Assembly: GCA_040635515.1 (NCBI GenBank)
Contig: JBEYHY010000004.1
Span: 744,001-808,000 of the forward strand
Direction: 5' to 3'
DNA length: 64,000 nt
Source of the DNA: Prauserella_A sp040635515
GTDB taxonomy: Bacteria; Actinomycetota; Actinomycetes; Mycobacteriales; Pseudonocardiaceae
Shown here: positions 42,302 through 50,907 of the stretch, in pieces
How positions within the stretch are numbered: position 1 is the stretch's first letter
Layout: every line of letters starts with the position of its first letter
Made by a program: the position numbers and the translations under genes
Notes under the pieces: generated by a model
What the model saw: only the letters and a program-made list of their open reading frames with translations
Database searches by the model: none
What the model was told of the DNA's origin: nothing

Positions 42302-42808
42302 TCAACCGCCGAGTCCGGATACGGCAAGACTGGTGAGCAGGCGTTCCAATGTGATCGCACCGATGAGTGCTCCCGTGCCGTCGACCACGGCGACGAGCGG
42401 ACTACGCGTCCTCGCCATCAGCGCGGATACTTCGAGCAAAGTCGCGTCGGCGGGTACGGTCATCAGTTTCACCGGCTGCTGTGGCAGGCATTCGCCCACC
42501 GTGAGATCGCCGATCTCCATCCAGAATTCGTCGGCGTGCGCCTCGTCGATCGTGCGAGTCAGCAGCGGATCCTCTTGGTAGCTGGCCGGAACGAGCAAGC
42601 GCAGCACCTGGGTGCCCGGGAGCACGATCTTCGGCCGCGAGTGATCGTCCACAATGATGAGACCGGGTAAGCGGTTGACGGCCATGATCCGAACGGCTTT
42701 GGCGACCGAATCGTCGGCGGTCACCGTCGGCGCGGTCACGGCGATCTCGTGGGCTTGCATGACACCGTCCCTGTGGGCATAACGTCTGAGTGGCCCGAAT
42801 ACTGTCAT
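42302..42808 (-). CDS. CBS-domain pair protein
   Basis: A 168-residue protein with two CBS motifs, about 15-75 (APTVTADDSVAKAVRIMAVNRLPGLIIVDDH) and 105-160 (LMTVPADATLLEVSALMARTRSPLVAVVDGTGALIGAITLERLL). Such Bateman modules bind adenine nucleotides and tune channels, transporters or enzymes. The ATG at 42808 overlaps the stop of the SPFH gene as ATGA and has GAGGAGG upstream. The transporter gene follows 161 bp downstream, so it is the natural partner. The 161-bp gap contains nothing I can identify. Confidence 0.85.
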   Translation of the reverse strand: MTVFGPLRRYAHRDGVMQAHEIAVTAPTVTADDSVAKAVRIMAVNRLPGLIIVDDHSRPKIVLPGTQVLRLLVPASYQEDPLLTRTIDEAHADEFWMEIGDLTVGECLPQQPVKLMTVPADATLLEVSALMARTRSPLVAVVDGTGALIGAITLERLLTSLAVSGLGG

Positions 42809-43686
42809 GATGCCTCCTCGGTGAGCTTGTCCACTCGGTTTTCGAGGGCGGCGAGGCGGTCCGCGATCGGTTGGCTGTGCAGGATGTCGGCGATCTTGTC
42901 GGCCTCGTCCGGCTCCAGCACGATCGTCTGCGGAGGCACATCGAGTTCGGGTGAGCCGTAGACGAGTAATCGGCGTTGACCGGAACCGCTTTGGAGGACG
43001 CCGAGGTGCTGGCCTCCCCTGGTGACACAGCGGCGGAGCGTGCCGGAATCGGGTGGGGCCGTGCGGGAGGGGCTCGCTCCGGGATCCGCCGATCGCCGCG
43101 CCCAGTGCACGAGCTCCGCGCCGAGCGTCACCTCGATCCTGGAGAAGGTGAGCTGGTCGACCTCGGTTCCCCACGCGGAGGTGATCGCGCTGATGTGCTC
43201 GGCAAGGGGACGCAGATCCTCCTTGTCGGCGGTATCGGCGAGTTCGGTGAGTGTGTGGCGGGCGACGTAGCGGGCCGTCTCCGCCTCGGCGGCTTTCGCC
43301 GTCGCGCCTGGCGGGCCTTCGGGCGAGCGGACGTAGGCGACCGGGTCGGTCACGGTCGTCACGAGGCCTGCCGTGACGGTGACAGTGATCCCGTCCTCGG
43401 TTTCTGCCTCGGCGAAACGCAGTTCGATGTGGCTGGGGCCGAGCGGTACTCGCACGCTGCGGTGCAGGATCGGGACGACGACCACGATGCCGGGGCCTTT
43501 GACGGCAACGACGTTGCCGAACCGCGACAGCACGAGCCGCTGGCCGCTCGGGACGACCCGCAGCATCGAGAGGCAGACACTCACCGTCAGCAGCCCGGCG
43601 CCGACAACCCAGCCGAAGGTGGGATCGGCGTTGACCGAAGCCTGTGCCAGGGTAGGGGTCTGCGGGTGGTCCACGATCGTCGCCAT
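42805..43686 (-). CDS. SPFH/band-7 membrane protein with C-terminal KhtT-like (TrkA-N-associated) domain
   Basis: A 293-residue protein. One transmembrane segment (WVVGAGLLTVSVCLSML) at about 25-42 is followed by a stomatin/SPFH domain: PSGQRLVLSRFGNVVAVKGPGIVVVVPILHR, then DGITVTVTAGLVTTVTDP and DKEDLRPLAEHISA. From about 225 a second module appears (TLRRCVTRGGQHLGVLQ, QRRLLVYGSPE, TIVLEPDEADKIADIL). It resembles the N-terminal domain of KhtT, the regulatory subunit of a K+/H+ antiporter. A coiled tail LAALENRVDKL ends it. ATG 43686 follows GGGAGG. The fusion and the neighbouring cation permease suggest a membrane-anchored regulator of ion exchange. Confidence 0.7.
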   Translation of the reverse strand: MATIVDHPQTPTLAQASVNADPTFGWVVGAGLLTVSVCLSMLRVVPSGQRLVLSRFGNVVAVKGPGIVVVVPILHRSVRVPLGPSHIELRFAEAETEDGITVTVTAGLVTTVTDPVAYVRSPEGPPGATAKAAEAETARYVARHTLTELADTADKEDLRPLAEHISAITSAWGTEVDQLTFSRIEVTLGAELVHWARRSADPGASPSRTAPPDSGTLRRCVTRGGQHLGVLQSGSGQRRLLVYGSPELDVPPQTIVLEPDEADKIADILHSQPIADRLAALENRVDKLTEEAS

Positions 43687-43823
43687 CGCCGCCTCCCACC
43701 GACCTCTATTGGTTACCTGCCCTTTACTCTGGGCGATCGCGAGGTCGAGCGCTATCGGGGCTGACACCCATCTCGGGTGGGTGCCGACGTGTATGCCGAA
43801 CGTCTCATCACCGGTTGTGGCGG

Positions 43824-44843
43824 ATGGACGTGACGTTGCGCGAGGACGACCCTGAGGGGATGAGAGATCGCGACGAACGCCCTGTGCCGCCGAGCGCGCT
43901 GTTCCGCAGGCTGGTGATGATCAACGGCCTCGTGTTCACGGTCGGCACGCTCGTACTCGCGGTCTCGCCCGCGACGGTGTCGTCTCCCGTACTGGTCACC
44001 GAGGTTCCAGTGCTGATTGTCGGCCTCATTCTCATATTGGCGGCCAACGCGTTGCTCGTTCGTTCGAGCCTCGCCCCGCTCGACGCGCTCACCGCCGTGA
44101 TGCAGAGGGTGGATCTGCTCCGCACCGGCGATCGGCTTTCGGACAAGGGAAACGGCGACCTCGCGCACCTGATCAAGACCTTCAACGCGATGCTCGATCG
44201 GCTTGAGGCCGAACGCAGCGAGAGCAGCGCGCACGCGCTCGCCGCCCAGGAGGCCGAACGGCAGCGCATCGCCCGCGAACTGCACGACGAGATCGGGCAG
44301 AGCCTGACGGTCGTCCTGCTCGGTCTCAAACGGACGGTCGACAGGGCGCCGGAAGAACTGCGAGAAGAACTGCAGGCGAGCCAGGAATCGGTGCGGGCCT
44401 GCCTCGACGAGGTGCGGCTCGTCGCGAGGAGACTGCGGCCCGGCGTGCTCGCCGATCTCGGCCTTCACAGTGCGCTCACCGCGCTCAGCACGGAATTCTC
44501 TCAGGTCAGTGGTATCCCGGTGACGAGGAAAGTCGACAGCGGCCTGACCGGATTGAGCGAGGACACCGAACTCGTCATCTACCGCATAGCGCAGGAAAGT
44601 CTCACGAACATCACCAGGCATGCCCGTGCCGGCAGGGTCACACTGTTCCTCGGGGAACAAAACGGAAGGCTGACCCTGAGCGTCACCGACGACGGGCGGG
44701 GTGGTGTGATGAAAGAAGGCGCGGGAATCCGCGGAATGCGCGAACGCGCGTTGCTGATCGGTGCCCGGCTGACCGTGACCTCGTCGCCAGGTTCAGGCAC
44801 CGAGGTCCGGCTTCTCTTACCTGGTAAAGCTGAGTGGAGTTGA
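43824..44843 (+). CDS. Two-component sensor histidine kinase, HisKA_3 type
   Basis: A 339-residue membrane kinase. Two hydrophobic segments near residues 28-48 and 56-76 with only a short loop between them mean that it senses from within or near the membrane. A HAMP-like stretch (SSLAPLDALTAVMQRVDLL) follows. The NarL-class H-box is AERQRIARELHDEIGQSLTVVLLG, and the ATPase shows YRIAQESLTNITRHA, VTDDGRGG and GIRGMRERA. It overlaps or abuts the response regulator gene, forming a pair. Start is ATG 43824; GTG 43815 is possible. The signal is unknown. Confidence 0.9.
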   Translation: MDVTLREDDPEGMRDRDERPVPPSALFRRLVMINGLVFTVGTLVLAVSPATVSSPVLVTEVPVLIVGLILILAANALLVRSSLAPLDALTAVMQRVDLLRTGDRLSDKGNGDLAHLIKTFNAMLDRLEAERSESSAHALAAQEAERQRIARELHDEIGQSLTVVLLGLKRTVDRAPEELREELQASQESVRACLDEVRLVARRLRPGVLADLGLHSALTALSTEFSQVSGIPVTRKVDSGLTGLSEDTELVIYRIAQESLTNITRHARAGRVTLFLGEQNGRLTLSVTDDGRGGVMKEGAGIRGMRERALLIGARLTVTSSPGSGTEVRLLLPGKAEWS

Positions 44844-44848
44844 ACGCG

Positions 44849-45505
44849 GTGAGTCTTGCGAAGACGCGCATCCTTCTGGCTGATGACCATGCCTTGGTGC
44901 GCAGGGGGTTGCGGTTGATACTCGACGCCGAGCCGGATCTGACGGTTGTCGCGGAAGTGCAGGACGGCGCGGAAGCCATCGAAGCGGCAACGGACGAATC
45001 GGTCGATCTGGCCATTTTGGACATCGCGATGCCGAGGATGACGGGTATCCAGGCGGCAAGGGAGATCTCCAGGAGAGCACCGGGGATTCGCATCCTGATG
45101 CTGTCCATGTACGACAACGAGCAGTACCTCTTCGAGTCCCTCAAAGCAGGCGCGTCGGGTTACGTGCTCAAGTCGGTTGCCGACAGGGATCTCATCGAGG
45201 CATGCGGTGCGGCGATGAGGGGAGAGCCGTTCCTCTACCCCGGCGCGGTCACATCGCTGATCAGGGAGTATCTGCAACGCGAAAAACTGGGCGAGCGACA
45301 GCCGGAGACGATACTCACCGCGAGGGAAGAGGAAATCGTCAAGCTCATCGCGGAAGGAAATTCGTCGAAGGAAATCGCCGAGATACTGGTGATCAGCGCC
45401 AAGACCGTCGAGCGGCACAGGGCCAACATCCTGCACAAACTGGGAATGCGCGATCGGCTCGAACTGACCCGCTACGCGATAAGGGCGGGACTGGTCGAGC
45501 CATGA
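44849..45505 (+). CDS. NarL/LuxR-type response regulator
   Basis: A 218-residue regulator with a receiver domain (ILLADDHALVRRG; phosphoacceptor Asp in LAILDIAMPRMTG; Lys in YVLKSVADRD) and a C-terminal LuxR helix-turn-helix (LTAREEEIVKLIAEGNSSKEIAEILVISAKTVERHRANILHKLGMRDR). The partner is the histidine kinase just upstream. GTG 44849 is my start, 5 bp after the kinase stop; GTG 44834 inside the kinase gene is the other choice. A strong terminator hairpin follows the stop by 6 bp. Confidence 0.93.
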   Translation: MSLAKTRILLADDHALVRRGLRLILDAEPDLTVVAEVQDGAEAIEAATDESVDLAILDIAMPRMTGIQAAREISRRAPGIRILMLSMYDNEQYLFESLKAGASGYVLKSVADRDLIEACGAAMRGEPFLYPGAVTSLIREYLQREKLGERQPETILTAREEEIVKLIAEGNSSKEIAEILVISAKTVERHRANILHKLGMRDRLELTRYAIRAGLVEP

Positions 45506-45511
45506 TCATGA

Positions 45512-45549
45512 TGGGATGGCCCGAACCCAGTCCTGTTCAGGCCATCCCA
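45512..45549 (+). terminator. Terminator hairpin after the first two-component pair
   Basis: TGGGATGGCC (45512-45521) and GGCCATCCCA (45540-45549) are perfect 10-bp arms around an 18-base loop, 6 bp after the response regulator stop. No T-run follows. Confidence 0.75.
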
Positions 45550-45567
45550 CCACTCGACCGTGCTCAC

Positions 45568-45587
45568 CCGTCTCCCGAGGGAGACGG
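45568..45587. terminator. Second perfect hairpin in the same gap
   Basis: CCGTCTCCC and GGGAGACGG pair over 9 bp around GA. In practice the innermost pair opens to leave a four-base loop. It may back up the terminator 18 bp upstream. Confidence 0.55.
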
Positions 45588-46061
45588 CCCCCAGAGGGAA
45601 CGGACACCAATACGTCCCCCTCAGATGAGCGGCACCGGTACCGGTCGTGAACGGGTTCCCGCCGGTACCCGCGATTGTCGGGTGCTGAGGTCGACCGCCG
45701 CATGATTCGGGCATGAACGGTCATCGCGGGCACCGGCGGACGGCGTCGGTTGACGCATCCGGGGTGTGGATGCCGCCTTCCCCGTCCGGTTTCCGGCGAC
45801 CAGGTGTTCCGCACGGAAGCGAAGGGTGACGCACTCCCGCCGAACCGTCTGGCCGGGCTCCGCGGACGCGGTTCGCGCACGGACCCCCGCGAGAGGGAAA
45901 CCACGGTTTCCATGCTCACGCCGTCGCGAACCCGCTTCTCACGGGGCCTTGCCGAGTTGCCTTTCCGGTCGTGACCGGTGCCATCCGGCCACGACGATCA
46001 TCATGTCCGTGGGCGGGGACATTTCCGTTGCACTCCGGTGCCACGGCCGAATGGGATCCCT
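45588..46061. other. Non-coding stretch between two two-component systems
   Basis: The 607-bp gap 45506-46112 has several open frames, but none shows a recognisable domain, a ribosome site or actinobacterial third-position GC pattern. Apart from the hairpins at its left end it contains a 12-bp palindrome ACCGGTACCGGT at 45634-45645 and the regulatory dyad at 46062-46078. I see no gene. Confidence 0.4.
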
Positions 46062-46078
46062 TCAGGGATTTTCCCTGA
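46062..46078. promoter_or_regulatory. TCAGGGA-N3-TCCCTGA dyad upstream of the second two-component system
   Basis: A perfect inverted repeat with 7-bp arms and a TTT centre, 34 bp before the kinase ATG. A related GGGATCCC lies at 46053-46060. NarL-type regulators bind dyads of this size, so autoregulation by the response regulator at 47192 is plausible. Confidence 0.5.
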
Positions 46079-46112
46079 TACTTTCCGCCTGCTGACCTGG
46101 CAGTATGTTCAC

Positions 46113-47195
46113 ATGCCGACTGCGCTGCCCTCCGCGACGAGAGACATCGCGTTCTCGGCCGTGATCGCCGTGGTCATCGCGGGTACGACAGTCGCGTATC
46201 TGCCCTTCGACGACGGCGAATTCAGCGTGTGGTCGTGGGTGCTGTTGATCGTGGCCTCCGGCGCCCTCGCCATGCGGAATCGACATCCGGTGGCGGTCGG
46301 AATCGTGACCCTTGCCGTCGTCTGCGTGTACTACGTGTTCGTCGGTCCGGACGGCCCGATACTGCTGACGTTCGTCATCGCGTTGTATTCCACGGCGAAG
46401 CAGGGCCGGCTCCTCGCCGCGATCGTGCTCGGCGCGCTCGCCGGGATCGCGACCGCCTACGGCGAGATCGTGAGCAACGGTGAGCACCTCGGTGACGTCG
46501 GGCTGGTCATGTTGCTGAGCTGGCTGGTGGCGGCCATCGCATTCGGCCACGCAAGGCGCAACAGCCTCGCCCTGCTGCGGGAAACCGGGCAACGGGCCGC
46601 GACGGAGGAGCGCCTTCGCATCGCGAGAGAACTGCACGACTCGCTCGGGCATCACCTCAGCATCATCAACGTGCAGGCGGGCGCCGCGCTGCATCGGTTC
46701 GACGCCGACCCCGAACAGGGCCGGACCGCTCTCGGCCTGGTGAAGGCGGAGAGCAAACAGACGTTGCGGGAACTGCGCGCGACACTGGGCGTTCTTCGGT
46801 CACCGACCGAGCAGGGGCCGGGGCTCGACCAACTCGACCTGCTCGTCGAGCAGGCAAGGTCGACAGGGCTTTCCGTCGTCACGGAGGTAGCGGGCGAGCG
46901 ACGCCCGCTACCTCCCGACGCCGACCTCGCGGCCTACCGGGTCGTGCAGGAAGCCCTGACCAACGTGGGCAGGCACGCGGCCGCGAGTACCGCGACCGTG
47001 CGCATCCGTTATCTGGCGGGAGAATTGAAGATCGAGGTGGCCGACGACGGCGAGGGTGGCAAGGGCGAGCCGGGCAACGGGCTGACGGGAATGGGCGAGC
47101 GGGTGAAGGCACTCGGTGGCGATCTCAGCGTCGGCAGCGGCAAGGCCGGTGGATTCAGCGTGACCGCACGATTGCCGCAGGGGGCGGGCGCGTGA
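46113..47195 (+). CDS. Two-component sensor histidine kinase, HisKA_3 type
   Basis: A 360-residue kinase with four to five transmembrane segments packed into the first 150 residues and almost no external loops, an intramembrane-sensing layout seen in DesK/LiaS-like kinases. The H-box is ATEERLRIARELHDSLGHHLSIINVQAG; the ATPase has AYRVVQEALTNVGRHA, VADDGEGG and GLTGMGERV. Its stop overlaps the response regulator start as GTGA. The adjoining MMPL transporter suggests that envelope stress or lipid state may be the signal, which is inference. Confidence 0.9.
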   Translation: MPTALPSATRDIAFSAVIAVVIAGTTVAYLPFDDGEFSVWSWVLLIVASGALAMRNRHPVAVGIVTLAVVCVYYVFVGPDGPILLTFVIALYSTAKQGRLLAAIVLGALAGIATAYGEIVSNGEHLGDVGLVMLLSWLVAAIAFGHARRNSLALLRETGQRAATEERLRIARELHDSLGHHLSIINVQAGAALHRFDADPEQGRTALGLVKAESKQTLRELRATLGVLRSPTEQGPGLDQLDLLVEQARSTGLSVVTEVAGERRPLPPDADLAAYRVVQEALTNVGRHAAASTATVRIRYLAGELKIEVADDGEGGKGEPGNGLTGMGERVKALGGDLSVGSGKAGGFSVTARLPQGAGA

Positions 47196-47872
47196 ACGAC
47201 GCGGGAGTGATCAGCGTCGTGCTAGCCGACGACCAGCACCTCGTGCGGGCCGGATTCAGGTCCATTGTGGATGGCGAACCGGACATGACGGTGGTTGGGG
47301 AAGCCGCGGAGGGAGCGGCGGCCGTACGGCTCGCCGAGCAGTTCCGCCCCGACGTCGTGCTGATGGACGTTCAGATGCCCGGCGTTGACGGAATCGAAGC
47401 CACGAGGACGATCGCGGCGAACAGCGGACTCGACTCGGTCAAGGTGATCATCCTGACCACCTACGACGTCGATGACTACGTGTACGGCGCGTTGCGAGCC
47501 GGTGCGAGCGGATTCCTGCTGAAGGACACCGAGCCCGCCGAACTGCTCCACGGGGTGCGGGTAGTCGCGAGGGGAGACGCCCTGCTCGCGCCATCGGTGA
47601 CGAGGCGGCTCATCGCGGACTTCGCGGGAAGGGTGCGGGCGCCCGCCCCGAGTCCGGCGCTGAACTCGCTCACCGAGCGGGAGCGCGAGGTGATGACGCT
47701 GGTGGCGGCGGGACTGTCCAACGACGAGATCGCCGGACGGCTCGTACTGTCACCCGCGACGGCGAAAACCCACGTCAGCCGCATCATGACGAAACTGCGG
47801 GTACGCGATCGCGCCCAGCTCGTCGTGCTCGCCTACGAATCGGCCATGATCACGCCGGGCTGGCTGAGCTGA
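47192..47872 (+). CDS. NarL/LuxR-type response regulator
   Basis: A 226-residue receiver plus LuxR regulator: VVLADDQHLVRAGFR, phosphoacceptor Asp in VVLMDVQMPGVDG, FLLKDTEPAE, and the helix-turn-helix LTEREREVMTLVAAGLSNDEIAGRLVLSPATAKTHVSRIMTKLRVRDR. GTG 47192 overlaps the kinase stop. The MMPL gene 144 bp downstream on the same strand is a probable target. Confidence 0.94.
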   Translation: MNDAGVISVVLADDQHLVRAGFRSIVDGEPDMTVVGEAAEGAAAVRLAEQFRPDVVLMDVQMPGVDGIEATRTIAANSGLDSVKVIILTTYDVDDYVYGALRAGASGFLLKDTEPAELLHGVRVVARGDALLAPSVTRRLIADFAGRVRAPAPSPALNSLTEREREVMTLVAAGLSNDEIAGRLVLSPATAKTHVSRIMTKLRVRDRAQLVVLAYESAMITPGWLS

Positions 47873-48016
47873 CCGCGCGGTCCGGTGTGGACTCCGAAGT
47901 GGATCGACCACAACCACAGGTGTAGGGGAACGCCCCCAGGGGTCAACCTCGGTCGCACGCCGATTGTTGCCCGTGGCCGGACGCGCAGGCCGTAGCCGGA
48001 GCCGCAAGCTGCGGGT

Positions 48017-50128
48017 GTGCACACACAGTCGCCCTCAGCGGCCCCTCGCGGGGCGCCGCACAAGCTCGCGGCGTTCGCGCAACGCAGACGCTGGATCGCC
48101 ATCGGCATGTGGATCGCCGTACTTGTCGCCGTCACAGCCGGCTCACAACTGCTCGGTGCCGATTACCGCGACGATCACTCGCTGCCCGGCACCGAATCGC
48201 AGCAGGTGAGCGATTTGCTGGCTGGGCAGGGGCCTGCAGGCCAAAGCGAAACGGCGTCGTTGCTCGTCGGTACCGACAACGGGATCGGGCAGGCCCGCGA
48301 CCGGCTCGATGCCCTGCTCGCCGATATGCGCACTATGCCGGGTGTCGCCTCGATTGCCGGATTCGACACCCCTGGCGCGGTTTCCGAAGACGGTGCCATC
48401 GGCATGGCCACGATCACCCTCGCCCCGGACACGTCGGCCGACGACGTGCGTGGCCTCATCGACAAGGCCGAATCCGCCGAAGGAGACGGGCTGCGCGTCG
48501 GCCTCGGCGGTGACGCGGTGCGGGAAGCGCAGGAAGGCGGGGGAGGTGCCGCCGAGGGAGCGGGTCTGCTCGCGGCGCTGGTGATCCTCGTGTTCATGTT
48601 CGGTTCGCTGCTCGCCGCGGCCGTTCCCGTTGCGATGGCGTTGCTCGCGGTGGGCAGCACGATCGGCATCATCGGTCTCGTCTCGCACTTCGTCGACATT
48701 CCTTCCTACACCCCGCCGCTGATGATGCTGGTCGGGCTCGGCGTCGGCATCGACTACGCGCTGCTGGTTTTCGCGAGGTTCCGCACCGAGCTGCTGGCGG
48801 GGGCCGATCGGGACAGAGCGGCCAGGACCGCGCTCGACACCGCGGGGCGGTCCGTGTTGTTCGCGGGGTGCACCGTCATCATCGCTTTGCTGGGATTGCT
48901 GGCTCTGGGGCTCGGTTCGTTGCGCGGCGTCGCCTTCGCGGTGGCGCTCACCGTGCTGGTGACCATGATCGCGTCCGTAACGCTGCTGCCCGCCTTGCTT
49001 TCGGTTTTCGGTACCAGGGTTGAGAAAACGGTCCGCAAGCGGGCGCTTCGCGGCAACGGCGAGCAGCGCTGGCGCAGGCTCGGTGCCGCCGTGCAGCGCA
49101 GGCCGGTCGTCCCGCTCGTTGTCGCCGTCCTAGCGCTGGGAGCACTGTCGTTGCCCGCGCTCGACCTGCGACTCGGGTTCGCCGACGCGGGAACCGAGAC
49201 CGAAAGCTCGACGAGCAGGCAGGCTTACGACCTCACCGCGGAAGGTTTCGGCGAGGGGTTCAACGGCCCGCTCGTCGTCGTGTCCGAAGGGGACGGTTCC
49301 GGCCTGCGTGCCGCGCTCACCGGAACCGAAGGGGTCGCCGACGTTTCTCCCGTCTTCCCTTCGGGAGAGGTCAGCACCGTTCTCGTCTACCCTGAAACGG
49401 CGCCGCAGTCGGAGGAAACGCATGCCCTGCTCGACACGCTGCGCACGGAAGTACTGCCAGGTCTCGCCGAACGGACCGGCGGTACCTACCTCGTCGGCGG
49501 TTCCGTCGCGGCGGCGGCCGACTTCTCGACAGCGGTCAGCGACCGGCTTCCGTTGTTCATCATCGTCGTGGTCGGGCTTTCCGCGCTGCTGCTCGCGGCG
49601 GTATTCCGGTCGTTGCTCATTCCGCTCAAGGCGGCCGTGCTGAACCTGCTGAGCATCGGAGCCAGTCTCGGTGTCATCACGCTGGTGTTCGGTCAGGGGC
49701 TGTTCGGTGTGCAACCCGGCCCGATCGAGGCGTTTGTTCCGGTGATGATTTTCGCGATCGTCTTCGGGCTTTCCATGGACTACGAGGTATTCCTCGTCTC
49801 GCGGATGCACGAGGAGTGGCGGCGAACGGGCAACGCGACACTGGCCGTGCGGGAAGGGCTCGCGAGCACGGGCGGGGTCATCACCGCGGCAGCGGCCATC
49901 ATGATCGTCGTATTCGGCGCTTTTGTATTGAGCAGTGACCGGATGCTGCAGCAATTCGGCCTCGGCCTCGCGGTAGCCGTGTTCCTCGACGCGTTCGTGA
50001 TTCGCTGCCTGATCGTGCCGGCGGTGATGAAATTGCTCGGCGAGCGGGCGTGGTGGCTGCCGCGATGGCTCGGCAAGGCATTGCCCGAGGTCGCGCTGGA
50101 GCCGAAGCTGGTACCCGAGCGCAGGTGA
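48017..50128 (+). CDS. MMPL-family RND transporter
   Basis: A 703-residue inner membrane transporter with the two-fold MMPL layout: one helix, a large extracytoplasmic domain at about 45-165, five helices, then a second copy (about 370-700). Proton-relay motifs are GVGIDYALLVFARFR and GLSMDYEVFLVSRMHEEW, one in each half. Actinobacterial MMPL proteins move lipids and glycolipids to the outside or expel drugs. This one is at the short end of the family without a C-terminal cytoplasmic extension. The substrate is unknown. GTG 48017 is the start. Confidence 0.9.
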   Translation: MHTQSPSAAPRGAPHKLAAFAQRRRWIAIGMWIAVLVAVTAGSQLLGADYRDDHSLPGTESQQVSDLLAGQGPAGQSETASLLVGTDNGIGQARDRLDALLADMRTMPGVASIAGFDTPGAVSEDGAIGMATITLAPDTSADDVRGLIDKAESAEGDGLRVGLGGDAVREAQEGGGGAAEGAGLLAALVILVFMFGSLLAAAVPVAMALLAVGSTIGIIGLVSHFVDIPSYTPPLMMLVGLGVGIDYALLVFARFRTELLAGADRDRAARTALDTAGRSVLFAGCTVIIALLGLLALGLGSLRGVAFAVALTVLVTMIASVTLLPALLSVFGTRVEKTVRKRALRGNGEQRWRRLGAAVQRRPVVPLVVAVLALGALSLPALDLRLGFADAGTETESSTSRQAYDLTAEGFGEGFNGPLVVVSEGDGSGLRAALTGTEGVADVSPVFPSGEVSTVLVYPETAPQSEETHALLDTLRTEVLPGLAERTGGTYLVGGSVAAAADFSTAVSDRLPLFIIVVVGLSALLLAAVFRSLLIPLKAAVLNLLSIGASLGVITLVFGQGLFGVQPGPIEAFVPVMIFAIVFGLSMDYEVFLVSRMHEEWRRTGNATLAVREGLASTGGVITAAAAIMIVVFGAFVLSSDRMLQQFGLGLAVAVFLDAFVIRCLIVPAVMKLLGERAWWLPRWLGKALPEVALEPKLVPERR

Positions 50129-50179
50129 TGGCTACCCTGCCATGAGGAGCGATCCAGCGTTCTGGATTGGGGGCTTGTC

Positions 50180-50611
50180 ATGGCCGACGCACACGCCAAG
50201 GGGTTGACGGCGTTGCGGGTGGTTCTCGTGTTCAGCCTGTTGGCGACGGGCTTGCACTACGCGCACAATGTGTTCGCGATCGCGGAGTATCCGCAGATCG
50301 AGTGGCTCAGCCTCGGTGCGGCGCAGCTTCTGGTCGCCGGTGGCTGGTTTCTGTTCACCGCGGCGGGAATCGCGGGCTACGTGGCTTACACGCGTCGCCG
50401 ATATTGGGCGGCGCGTGGGCTTTTGCTGTTGTATTCGGTGTCGGGTCTGGTCTCGCTGGGGCATTTCCTCGTCGGACCGGTGAACATCCCGCCGTTCTGG
50501 TTCGCGACGATTTATCTCGATGTCGCGGCGGCGGTGGCGGTGTGGGCGTTTGTGGTGTGGTCGGCGGTGGCCGTCGGTGAGCGTGCCGCCGCCCTGGCCG
50601 CGCGTCCATAG
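50180..50611 (+). CDS. Four-helix membrane protein, unknown function
   Basis: A 143-residue protein with four hydrophobic helices (about 10-30, 42-65, 75-95 and 108-135), short loops and no signal peptide. Features are YAHNVFAIAEYPQIEWLS after the first helix and SLGHFLVGPVNIPPFWFATIYLD before the fourth. Small conserved actinobacterial proteins like this exist, but I know no function. It follows the MMPL gene by 51 bp on the same strand and could belong to that transcript. A repeat array begins directly after its stop. Confidence 0.75.
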   Translation: MADAHAKGLTALRVVLVFSLLATGLHYAHNVFAIAEYPQIEWLSLGAAQLLVAGGWFLFTAAGIAGYVAYTRRRYWAARGLLLLYSVSGLVSLGHFLVGPVNIPPFWFATIYLDVAAAVAVWAFVVWSAVAVGERAAALAARP

Positions 50612-50613
50612 GC

Positions 50614-50895
50614 CCGAGTTCCGCACTCAGGCCGCCGAGTTCTGCGTTCCGGCCGTCGAGTTCTGCGTTCGGGTGGTGGACCGAGGTTCTGCGGTTGCCC
50701 GCGTCTGGGTCAGGGTGCATCGGGTGACGGCGGCGCCATGGCCGGTTGCGGATCTCGCGCGTCCGAGTGCGGATCTCGCGTACCTGAGTGCGGATCTCGC
50801 TGGCCTGAGTGCAGAACTCGCGTACCTGAGTGCGGATCTTGGCGTCCTGGGTGCGGGACTCGCGCGTCCGAGTGCGGGACTCGCCGGGGCCGGGT
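50614..50895. repeat. 21-bp tandem repeat arrays, inverted pair
   Basis: The 296-bp gap between two genes is almost entirely repeat. At 50614-50671 three units run in minus orientation (GAGTTCCGCACTCAG, GAGTTCTGCGTTC twice). At about 50746-50895 seven units run in plus orientation, for example GAGTGCGGATCTCGCGTACC, with ATCTCG, AACTCG, ATCTTG and GACTCG variants at the same place in the unit. A 75-bp non-repeat centre divides them. The layout repeats that of 14589-15045. Confidence 0.9.
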
Positions 50896-50907
50896 GCGGC
50901 GGGTGCG

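Noticed and set aside
45506..46112. Small genes in the gap between the two two-component systems
   Set aside because: Open frames on both strands lack ribosome sites, domains and the codon pattern of the neighbours.
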